Part shown: positions 36,139 to 45,543 of the stretch, in pieces
How the letters are laid out: the number at the start of each line of letters is the position of its first letter
Position numbering within the stretch: the first letter of the stretch is position 1
NCBI GenBank assembly: GCA_028583605.1
Contig: CM053328.1
Span: forward strand, 17,687,982-17,751,981
DNA from: Dastarcus helophoroides
Taxonomy: Eukaryota; Arthropoda; Insecta; Coleoptera; Bothrideridae
DNA length: 64,000 nucleotides
Direction: 5' to 3'
The notes under the pieces: generated by a model
What the model was told of the DNA's origin: nothing
Seen by the model: only the letters and a program-made list of their open reading frames with translations
Database searches by the model: none
Made by a program: the position numbers and the translations under genes

Positions 36139-37351
36139 TCCGGAAGCGTATTGGATTTGCCTCTGGACTACAGAGGCAAGAAACAAGCGTTCCAATTGGT
36201 AGGTTTTGACGTCATGTCAGTGTTTAATTTACGCACATTTTTTACATATTCTCGACCGTTCCTAATTCCTAGTTGAATGTAAATATTGCAGTTTTGATAA
36301 CTGCGTTGTGTAGTAGTTATCTTATTGGAAGAAATTCTATCTTCAATATCACTTTATAAAAAAGTGGTATTTAATTTTTATACTTTTCATATGATGCGGC
36401 TGCATCATAAAACTTCTGGTATGATATTTTAATATTGGTTTTTTCCCCTAGGTGTGGCAAAAGGTAAACGAAAAATGTTATTTATTCGGCAGAAAAATGA
36501 CTAAAATTATGTAAATTTATTTTATAGAAAATTTAAATCAGCTTTTTAATATTTTGAATTTGTCAAAAATAAAGCTAAAAAAAGAGGGTATCCATTTAGA
36601 AAACTAACTCTGTAAATAAGCTGTAAACATCAGAACGTGTCGCCTACGAGAATTAGCGCGATGGTAACGCAAACCATTAGTTTTTCCCCTATCAAAAGTG
36701 GCTCAAAGCACCTAAAGAAGTTTTCACTTCAACTATAAAATAAAAACGTATGAGGACTGTAAAGACCACTTTTAATAATCCAATTCGTGTTAGTAATTTC
36801 GCTTTATTCCTGCAGCCACAACTTTGCATCATTTTCCAAATTTATGCCAAGACGAATTTGAAAAGACTGTTCAGAAATTGCAATTTCTTTCAACTTAAAA
36901 TTAGTTGGCAACCACATATTATTTTTTTTATTGTATAATATAAATACACATAATCCACTGTTAGGTATATTAATTTGTAAATCACACACTTCTTTTAAAT
37001 TATGCATTAATATGCGTTAGTTTTTTGAATCTGGCACATTTAACAAACCAAAAGTTTACAAAGTCCTATTTAAAATGTTTTCCAATAACAGCTATTTAAA
37101 CTAACAATCCGAAAGTTGAGTCCGACATGCAAATAATTACTGTCTAAACAAATAAAAAACATCAATAACAAAACTAAAATATTACTAATAAAATAATACG
37201 TATATCAATAGTAATGTGTTGTCTCAACTGTCAATTGTATTTTACTCCAACGCGTTTGCGTGCATGATCATGATGCCAGAACCAACCAATTGGAATGCTT
37301 ATATCTTGCCTGGTTCTGTAGTCCAGAGGCAAATCCAATACGCCTTCCGGA
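36139..37351. repeat. Foldback element, about 75-bp arms
   Basis: TTCCGGAAGCGTATTGGATT ... GCCTCTGGACTACAGAG at the left matches the reverse complement of CTCTGGACTACAGAACC-type sequence at the right (37300-37351). The interior has no coding sequence. On its left it abuts a reversed copy of the PLE tail. Confidence 0.65.
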
Positions 37352-37358
37352 AGTTGGC

Positions 37359-38846
37359 CCCAACTTCGTTATTTTAAATGAGACAGCCTATATATTATTG
37401 CATTTTTCGATTTTATTTGATATTTTAAGGCCACTTTGAATAACCAACATTGTTCTTAAAATTTATAGTTTTTGAGATAATTGGATTTTTATAAAAAACT
37501 TGACAGATGCAAGGTTCCACGAAATTCTTTGTATCTTTTTTCAAAAACCAGTTATTAATTTGATATTTGGTACGTAAGTAGAACACATACGGAGCTATCT
37601 TGCACAACTTTCATAAATTCAAAAACAGTATACCGACTGTTGAAATCACGTCTGAACATTTTGATAAATTCAAACAGCGATAACTTTGTTATTTTAAATG
37701 GAACACCCTATATTTTTTTAGCCTATCTTATGTAGATTTAAATTATCTTTTACCTGATATAAGCTTTCCATATATAATACTTGCATTTTTTTACTTTTAT
37801 TTTCCCATTTCACATCAAATTAAATTAAACTTTTATCGGGTCGCATATCAGTGATCTTATGAGTAGAAATAATCTCTTTCGACAATTAAACTATCAGAAA
37901 ACCATTTGTTAAATTATTTATAGTTTATTTTATAGTGTGTGGTGAAGCTAAAATGAAAACATGCCTGACCATCTTTTTTAGTAATGAGAATTATTTTAAA
38001 TTGTTTATTATTTTCTGACGATGTAACAAAATAATATCACGAACATGGGGTAGTGATAAATTTGCTGTTAGACATCCAGATAACGTAAAGCCCTCTGAAA
38101 TCTAGTTAAGCGAATGGTAAAAAATGTCACAAATTTCTTTAAAGAGAAATCAGATAGAAGCAAATCTGTTGATAATAAAAATGTCGAAATAGCATTTCCA
38201 ATTATGTCGACTAGTCACGTTTTAAATTTAGCTTCTGTACACACTATAAACTACTATTAATAATTTGACTAATTGTTTCATAATTTAATTGTCGATATGG
38301 ATTGTTTTTTTTTATAAGTACATTTTATTTATTTCCTCTCATTAGGTCACTGATAAGTTATTCAATAAGAATTTAATGACTGTGAAATAAAAAAAAGTTA
38401 AAATTGCATTTATTTTCAAACATTGTAAAAGAAACTCCTACAATGAATATATCAGTTGAAAGATAATTTATGTCTGCACTAGATAAAAAATGGTTTTCCA
38501 TTCGAGATAACGAAGTTATCTCTGTTTGAATTTACCAAAATATGCAGACCTGAATTCAACACTCAGTATAATGTTTTTGAAGATATAAAAGGTGTGCAGG
38601 ATAGCTTCATAAGTGTTCTACTCATGTAATAAATTTGAAATAAATATCTGGTTTCTGGAAAAAAATACAAAGAATTTCGTGGGTCCTTGCATCTGTCAAA
38701 TTTTGTATAAAAATCCAATTATCTCAATAACTATAAATTTTAGGAACAAAGTTTGCTATCCAAACTGACCTTAAATTATCAAATAAAATCCAAAAAGGCA
38801 AAAATATATAGGGTATCTTATTTAAAATAACAAAGTTGTTGTCAAC
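37359..38846. repeat. Foldback element, about 330-bp arms, abutting the PLE
   Basis: The left arm 37359-about 37690 (ACTTCGTTATTTTAAATGAG..., ATGCAAGGTTCCACGAAATT) is the reverse complement of about 38515-38846 (AATTTCGTGGGTCCTTGCAT..., ATTTAAAATAACAAAGTTGT). The 0.8-kb interior has no recognisable coding sequence. PLE reverse-transcriptase sequence begins immediately after its right end. Confidence 0.75.
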
Positions 38847-38851
38847 TTCTA

Positions 38852-39245
38852 ATAACCTTTCAGGCAAAATTATTGACGAGTATATTTCATTAACGAAAAT
38901 ATGTATGGATCAAAATTATTTCCAGATTAATAACGAGTTTTATTAACAACTTGAGGGTGCAGCCATGGGAAAGCCTTTGTCACCATTCATGGCTGAGCTA
39001 TTGATGAGTGTTTTTGAAAATCGTCTTAAAAATGAATGTAGTTTGTTTCCTAAGGTATAGATTAGATATGTAGATAACATTTTTGCTATTTTTGACACAA
39101 AAAAATCAAAATTTAGATAATTTCATTGATGTATTAAATTCACGTTTTCCAACAGTTAAATTCACCGTAGACGTCGAGAAAGAAGCAGCTTTACCATTTT
39201 TTGACACTTTAGTTATTAGGAATAAAAATAGAATAGAATTTGATG
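38852..39245 (+). pseudogene. PLE reverse-transcriptase fragment
   Basis: The frame reads ...QLEGAAMGKPLSPFMAELLM (PLE RT motif) and IRYVDNIFAIFD, where the RT core YVDD has become YVDN. In-frame stops precede the first motif and sit before IRYVDN. A frameshift in an A-run leads to LDNFIDVLNSRFPTVKFTVD and FFDTLVIRN, ending DVY at the mariner insertion. Confidence 0.8.
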
Positions 39246-39249
39246 TATA

Positions 39250-41479
39250 CAGGGTATATAGGTTACAAAAGTCCGGGCCGCTACTTCAGGAGCATATTCT
39301 ACACATTAAAATATGAAAAATGTTGAAATACATTTTTTTCTTTAAATTGCCTCCTAACGGAGATATGACCATTTAAAGATGGCGCCCCTAAAGTGGTTTT
39401 TTTACTACAAAAAGTTAACGGTTAGTAGCAAAGTCATGAAATTGGGCAAGCAGTTAAAGAATTGGATTAGGCATATTCTCATGTAACATATTTTTTAAAT
39501 AAGCAGTAGCGTGGTGTGTAGGGGGTTGCCCGCGATTATTTTTTGCCGTAACTTTTTTGTATTACAATATTTCGACACAAAAGTGCCATAATCGTAAAAA
39601 GCAACATTTTTTATACAAAAAAGGTACTCTTTCTCAAAGTCGCTAAAAGTAACCGTTTCCGAGAAAAAAGCGTTTAAACAAAATTGTTGCATTTATTAAA
39701 ATTCGTTTTGCAAATTTCTAATTTATCCACTACTAACTGCATTGATATACAAATAGTACAAAATTAAGAAAAAAAATCAAAGCAAGTGTTCGAAATTACT
39801 GCCCCCTGCAGCAATACATTGCTCGGCTCGTCTTCTAAGGGAACTCCTTACTCTTTCGCAAATGCCTGGTGTATTGTGAATCTGGTTGAACCCATTTTCA
39901 ATTCGTTCACGAAGATCATTGATATTGTCAACTGGTGTGGAGTAGACGATCTGCTTTAGATGTCCCCATAAGTAGAAATCGAGTGGGTTGAGGTCAGGAG
40001 ACCTAGCTGGCCATGGTATCGGACCTCCTCGACCTATCCATCGTTGATGATAGTTGTTATTCAAAAATTCCCTAGCAACTGCACTAAAATGGGCAGGTGC
40101 CCCATCGTGCATTATCCACATTTGCTGTCTTGTTATGAGTGGAACATTTTCAAGTAACACGCGTAACTCTGTTTGCAAAAAATGTCTATATGATGCTCCT
40201 GTTAACCTATGAGGTAAAGAAAACGGTCCAATTATAGAGTCCCCTATTATTCCTCCCCAAATGTTAAGTGAAAAATGTTGCTGATGTCTCGACTGAATAA
40301 CTGCATTGGGATTTTCAACTTGCCACTGATGCATGTTGTGAAAGTTAAGTATCCCGTTTCTGGTAAAACCCGCTTCGTCCGTAAATAATATGAGCGATGG
40401 AAAGTTCTCATTTTCAGCGATCTTATGCAATAGCCAGTTGAAAAATTCTATTCTTGGAGGATAATCAGCAGCAAGTAACCCTTGCACTCTTTGAAAATGA
40501 TAGGGGTAAAATTGGTAAAATTTCAAAATTCGCCAGATAGTTACGTGATTTACTCCTTCGGCTAAAGCAAGTTGTCTAGTGCTGACACATGGATCTTCTT
40601 CAACTCGCTGAAGCACACGCTCCTCTAAATTAGCAACTTCTGCGTTTGGCCTTCCAACACGTTCGCCTTTGAAAACAAAATTTCCTGTTTCACATAAACG
40701 AGCATGAATTTTCTGGAACAATTTTTCTCCTGATAGGTGTCTATTAGGAAAACGTTCAGCATAAAGCCGTCTTGCTTCAGCACGATTACAATTTGCAAGC
40801 CCGTACATTAAATGCATATCGGCCATTTCTTGATTTTATTTTATCAAAATAATGAAAAGTTAAAAAACTACTACACTTACTATTGACAACAAAAACTGCT
40901 AAAGTTTACAGCTTACGACCAAATTTTATCAGTGACACAACGTCAATCTCTGGCAGATATTGTCAAGTACAATTGTTTTCTTTACGATCAGTTTGCATGA
41001 CCAACTTATTTTTTCTTATACAAATTAGTTAGAATTTCGAAGACGGGATAGGATTATTTAAACGCCTTTTTCTCGGAAACGGTTACTTTTAGCGACTTTG
41101 AGAAAGAGTACCTTTTTTGTATAAAAAATGTTGCTTTTTACGATTATGGCACTTTTGTGTCGAAATATTGCAATACAAAAAAGTTACGACAAAAAATAAT
41201 CGCGGGCAACCCCCTACACACCACGCTACTGCTTATTTAAAAAATATGTTACATGAGAATATGCCTAATCCAATTCTTTAACTGCTTGCCCAATTTCATG
41301 ACTTTGCTACTAACCGTTAACTTTTTGTAGTAAAAAAACCACTTTAGGGGCGCCATCTTTAAATGGTCATATCTCCGTTAGGAGGCAATTTTAAGAAAAA
41401 AATGTATTTCAACATTTTTCATATTTCAATGTGTAGAATATGCTCCTGAAGTAGCGGCCCGGACTTTTGTAACACCCTG
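39250..41479 (-). mobile_element. Tc1/mariner-superfamily transposon with ~430-bp inverted repeats, apparently intact
   Basis: The ends are CAGGG...CCCTG, flanked by TA on both sides. The terminal inverted repeats (39250-39683 and 41050-41479) are almost identical. They include a CTTCAGGAGCATATTCTACA stretch and a TACTCTTTCTCAAAGTCGC stretch. A complete transposase lies between them on the minus strand. Removing the element plus one TA restores the frame of the host PLE. The near-identical ends and open transposase point to a young insertion. Confidence 0.9.
39777..40826 (-). CDS. Tc1/mariner-type transposase (DDD), full length
   Basis: 349 residues, open from Met to stop. The N-terminal part (about 5-60) is the helix-turn-helix often labelled DUF4817 in insects (GLANCNRAEARRLYAERFPN). 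A second helical DNA-binding part follows at about 65-105 (STRQLALAEGVNHVTIWRIL). The catalytic core has FTDEAGF (Asp 150), IMHDGAPAHF (Asp 241) and [20 protein letters not shown] (Asp 278). I count 36 residues between the second and third Asp. The upstream Met is chosen because the frame is complete and ends close to the inverted repeat. It cuts and pastes its own element. Nothing looks damaged. Confidence 0.88.
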   Translation of the reverse strand: MADMHLMYGLANCNRAEARRLYAERFPNRHLSGEKLFQKIHARLCETGNFVFKGERVGRPNAEVANLEERVLQRVEEDPCVSTRQLALAEGVNHVTIWRILKFYQFYPYHFQRVQGLLAADYPPRIEFFNWLLHKIAENENFPSLILFTDEAGFTRNGILNFHNMHQWQVENPNAVIQSRHQQHFSLNIWGGIIGDSIIGPFSLPHRLTGASYRHFLQTELRVLLENVPLITRQQMWIMHDGAPAHFSAVAREFLNNNYHQRWIGRGGPIPWPARSPDLNPLDFYLWGHLKQIVYSTPVDNINDLRERIENGFNQIHNTPGICERVRSSLRRRAEQCIAAGGSNFEHLL

Positions 41480-41481
41480 TA

Positions 41482-42231
41482 TAGGAAAGATTCCAGTACC
41501 TTCCGCTATATAACTTCTGATTCAAGCCATTGCATACAACACAAAACGGCAAGCTTCAACTTCCCTGCCCATCGCCTTCTGAGTCTTCCTCTTATATTAA
41601 TAGGGAAAGATTCGGAAAGGAGTTGAAGACAATTAAACATATAGCTGAAGTTAATGGATTCGATCCAAGTATTATTTATAAAATTATTAATATGAAAAAA
41701 TTCAAATGTGAATTGGTAAATATCACAACTTTCCGAGCTGATGAAAACAAAAACTTTAAGTTCGTCTCACTTCCATTTGAACCCTCGCTTACGCATGATT
41801 TGGGTGGAATTTAACGTAAACAGGGCTTCCGGGTTGTTTACAGTTCTAACGGAAAATTAAATTCGCTTTTGGGTAGTTTAAAGGATAAAGTAGAGCAAAT
41901 GGATAAGTCCTGTATTTACCAAATTTCATGTAGGGATTGTCTTCAAAAGTATGTCGGGCAAACTAGACGATCTCTTAAAATCCGATTGAAGGAGCATTTG
42001 ACTCATTTAAGGTACGGAAGAACTGAGAAGTCAAGTGTGGCTAGACATGCTTTTGAATTAGACCATAGGATAGATAATAATATTAAATTGTTAAGAGTAG
42101 TAAATAAGAATTATATGTTAAATGTATGTGAAAGCTTAGCCATCCATAAGGCTGGAGACAACCTTATGAATGGTTGCGCCGGGCCTTTAGGCCGTTCATC
42201 TCTGTTAAAAATAGTTAAGGTTGATAGATAA
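41482..42231 (+). pseudogene. PLE linker and GIY-YIG endonuclease fragment
   Basis: It resumes the PLE frame at RKDSSTFRYITSDSSHCIQH, a conserved PLE segment, then shifts frame to KELKTIKHIAEVNGFDPSII. The nuclease (41869-42231) has CIYQISCRDCLQKYVGQTRR (the GIY and YVG motifs), RLKEHLTHLRYG and EKSSVARHAFE. TAA follows at 42229-42231. The nuclease alone is open for about 120 codons, but the full ORF is broken. Confidence 0.82.
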
Positions 42232-42348
42232 GGAATTGTGACACTACGACGTGTATGATTACATGCGCATGCGCGTTCGAATGCGGTCGATCATGCACGA
42301 GGTGAATATTCTTAGTATATAAGGGTAAATTTTAATATTAGGTATTAG

Positions 42349-42487
42349 CATCTCTCTGAAGATGACAGGTTGGCTGTCGAAATGCGTTAGAACAACGTTT
42401 GTTGTGTTTTTTAATCTTTCTTGGTTTCAGAGGACAAGTTCTGTATTTCAATATTTGAAGATAACCAGGGACCAGTCCGTTCCACCA
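42349..42487 (+). repeat. PLE 3' tail with hammerhead-like core (single arm)
   Basis: It begins GCATCTCTCTGAAGATGACA and continues through GAAATGCGTTAGAACAACG, TTTCTTGGTTTCAGAGGACA and ACCAGTCCGTTCCACCAAA. The core is CTGAAGA (42356-42362), a hairpin GACAG/CTGTC and GAAA (42479 minus 100, i.e. 42379-42382). It lies just after the GIY-YIG stop, so I take it as part of the PLE. The same sequence makes up the arms of the foldback repeats at 42906, 58297 and 60703. Confidence 0.7.
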
Positions 42488-42905
42488 AACTTCCGGTATA
42501 AACGCAAGTATTACAACTTTGCGAATATTTTAGTTGTGTTGGCCTTGTCGACTTTGCCAAGTTATTAAATTCTTTAGATGAGTACTTTGTCAGATATCGA
42601 TCGCGGGGATTCCCTGCGAGACACACTATAGAGATATAGAGGGCCATGGAAAAAATCTAATCGGGCCCCGCACTTATTGGACCCGAGCCTGAGGCCATTC
42701 AATCGAACCGCTGTAGTTTTTTATTTTCTTTACTATTTTAAAATAAACAATCTTATGATATACCGTATTGTATTTCTAAATCGATTACCTGCCAAATGAC
42801 ACCAAACTAAACCTAGGTTGCTATTAAAAAAGATAAGATAGTGGCCTCTGACAAACACTAGTCGTAAAAAACAAATGAAATTCATATCAAAATATGGGTA
42901 TTTAT

Positions 42906-43133
42906 TTTGGTGGAACGGACTGGTCCTTGGTTATTTTCAAAAATTGAAATACAAATCTTGTCCCCTCAAACCAAGAAAGATTAAAAGACACAATAAAGGT
43001 TGCTTTAACGCGTTTCGACAGCCAAGTATCTCCCTGAAGATGATAGCTTGGCTATCGAAACGCGTTAGAGCAACCTTTGTTGTGTTTTTTAATGTTTCTT
43101 GGTTTCACGCGACAAGATTTGTATTTCAATTTT
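42906..43133. repeat. PLE-derived foldback repeat with 13-bp target duplication
   Basis: Two head-to-head arms: left from TTGGTGGAACGGACTGGTCC and right ending GATTTGTATTTCAATTTT. Between them sits the core CTGAAGA (43034-43040), hairpin GATAGC/GCTATC, GAAA (43057-43060). The 13-mer TATGGGTATTTAT occurs right before (42893-42905) and right after (43134-43146), a clear insertion scar. The left arm is longer by the segment matching the last 33 bases of the PLE tail. Confidence 0.82.
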
Positions 43134-43499
43134 TATGGGTATTTATGTTTAAGTTCATCCCACCAAACGTCAAATCTAAATGTCAAACTGTTTCGACATA
43201 ATCTCATTTGATGCAATACTTTTTACGGACCTGTATGTATTTATATTTCATAACACTCTTTGAGGTTTAACTAAGTCAAATATTATTCTTATTTTAAATG
43301 TAGCATCTTTGCTCCCAATGTTAGGTTGCATTTGATCTTACAGACGTGTTAAATATAATTCATTTTTGAACGAATATATGTCTTTTAATAATAGTAATAG
43401 GTAATATACATATTAGAGACCGGATTTTAGACACAATCAGATAAGGTAAAAAGTTTAGCACAATGTCAAAATTATGGCGTCATTTTTCTTCAGATTTAG

Positions 43500-44390
43500 A
43501 CAGTAATTCTAAATGTCAACTTATTTTTAAAACTTCGAATTTAAAAAACTAAAAATTTTTCGAACAGGTAAATTTGTTAAGAATTAACATTTTCCATTTT
43601 GTGTTTGGAAATTCAAAATTTCGAAAAGTTAACATTTTTTAGAAATGTTTATTTTATTAATGAATTCAGTCGGTTTATTTCAGGTATAAACTCGGTTGTA
43701 ATTAAACTTTTTGTAAAATGACTTTGTCCGTTTTGAATGTAGACTTTTCCAGACATTTCGAATTAAAATTCCAAATTTAAAAAACTCAAGATTAAGTTCA
43801 GTATCCAAATATATGACATTTTTCAAAAAATGTTCGCGAAATTTCCGGGTTTCTAGAAAGAGTTGAAGTTTCAAGAAAATACTTGTGGGTATAAAGTAAA
43901 AACTAAAATTTTGAATTATAAATTTTGAGAAAAAATAGTAAAGCATACTTCGCACTTAACAGAAAATTTAATTCAAACTTAAAATTTCCAAAAAAAGGTC
44001 GAAATTTAGATATTAAAGGTAAAACTCAAAAAAAACTGAAAAATAACTTTACCGCAAAAACGTATTTTTGAAGTTAAGTCAAATACATTTCGACCTAGCA
44101 AATTCAAATAGCAACGACAATTTCAGAAAACATTGACATTTTAAGATTGCCCAAAATAAAAACCGTAGGAATTAAAGTTGTAGCCAGTTAGAAAAAGAGT
44201 TGGGCGTTCAGAGGAAACTTGAACTAAAAAAAAACATTCAACTTTTCAGAATTTAGAAAGAATATTCAAATTCCAAATGTTTTGGAGCAAACTTTTTAAA
44301 TTTAAGATAAAAGTTAAAATTACGAATTTAAATCGAAATTCAAAAAAATTAAAAAAAAAACGATTTTTCTTTAGCTGCTGACTTCAAACT
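43500..44390. repeat. Degenerate AT-rich array (mixed)
   Basis: Weaker version of the same words. The next stretch, 44400-45350, has no gene; a 40-base palindrome (GACTTTCATTTGAGCACC...) lies at 45032-45073. Confidence 0.55.
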
Positions 44391-45337
44391 ATATCTTTAA
44401 ATAGAGCACTTTTTAGAAACATTTTTTGCACACAAGTAATGGTTATCTAAGACAGTTCCAAGTTAAATTTTAGAAAAGGAATATCTTTCCAGTAATTTAA
44501 TTATCTTACCCATCCATGTTTTTATTTAGAAATTAAATTAAGATAAATAGGCAACATGATTCAATTGTCCTGCGTCACAAGAATAGGCAAATCTTAAAGG
44601 GGACTGGATGGGTCATAAAAGTAATTGTTGTTCAATTACTTTTCTTGGAAATGTATGTTTCATGCTTCTTATTGTAATTATGATGGTTAAGTTTCTATTT
44701 TATTTATTTTTGCACAAATTCTTCATAGGTACGAAGGTACTGGGGAACATCCATAGAAAAGGATAAATAGGCACGAAACTTTTTAAAAATAAGTCCAAAC
44801 CATCTATAAAGGGGTAAAAATCAAGCAAAATTGAAATTTAGGCAATATTCACATGAAAAACGCCGAAAATGTTCAAAAGATAGGATCATAGGATTTTACA
44901 TAAAATCTGGGTTCTAGTAGTATATTATTTTTTCTGTATCTCTGTTTTATTTATATTATTATTTTATTTTGGCGAATTAAAGAAAATCCTATTATTGCAG
45001 AGAATCCTAAATTTTTATTGTACCTATCATTTGACTTTCATTTGAGCACCCAATGGTGTTCAAATGAAAGTCATTAAGTTGGCTGAGAAAATTTCTTATG
45101 TTTTTAACGTATGTCTCAGCACTTGTCAACTGCTAGAGGATTTTCTTTTGCCTTAGAAAATTCCAACCTTTTTGCATAAATAAAATGCCAGTGGCAATTA
45201 TTGATAGATCAACAAGAACAATAATTAAATAATCGCTCCTTTTTCGCACGTCCTCCTCTAACCAATCACTAGATGATGTTTTCAATTGAACACCTGTCAT
45301 TAAAAATAAAATAAAAACTTGGAAAATGTTTTATATT

Positions 45338-45343
45338 TTTATT
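45338..45343 (-). terminator. Polyadenylation signal AATAAA of the RAD51C-like gene
   Basis: The minus strand reads AATAAA about 12-17 nt after the stop codon. The spacing is short, and in AT-rich DNA chance matches are common. Confidence 0.45.
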
Positions 45344-45354
45344 ATGATAACAAA

Positions 45355-45543
45355 TTATAAAATAAAATCAGTTTCTACAGGTTTGGTAAACGGGCACTTC
45401 ACCAACTTTGCATTAAAATAGGAAGACTTTTTCGATAATATTATCCTGTTATTGAGAAGATGCCAATAAGTATCTCCAAGTGCTGGTACTAAATAAGTTT
45501 TGGCATCGCATACTTTTGTAGTCATATCATTTGTTATAATAAG
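45355..45543 (-). CDS. RAD51C-like exon 5 (C-terminus, stop)
   Basis: Reads LIITNDMTTKVCDAKTYLVP, ALGDTYWHLLNNRIILSKKS and ends PVETDFIL before TAA at 45355-45357. TN(Q/D)MTTK and LVPALG(E/D) are RAD51C hallmarks. The acceptor is GTTTTCAG. Confidence 0.85.
   Translation of the reverse strand, partial: LIITNDMTTKVCDAKTYLVPALGDTYWHLLNNRIILSKKSSYFNAKLVKCPFTKPVETDFIL

Larger units (their letters stand above)
38850..42490 (+). mobile_element. Degenerate Penelope-like retroelement (RT plus GIY-YIG), split by a mariner insertion
   Basis: Reverse-transcriptase sequence (38852-39245) and, after an inserted DNA transposon (39250-41479), a conserved linker and a GIY-YIG nuclease (to 42231) lie in PLE order. 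PLEs are retroelements in which one ORF joins RT and GIY-YIG. Stops and frameshifts show this copy is dead. The tail after the ORF has a TATATAAGG stretch (near 42319) and the arm sequence shared with three foldback repeats. The 5' end is missing: a foldback element (37359-38846) directly precedes the first RT residues. Confidence 0.85.
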
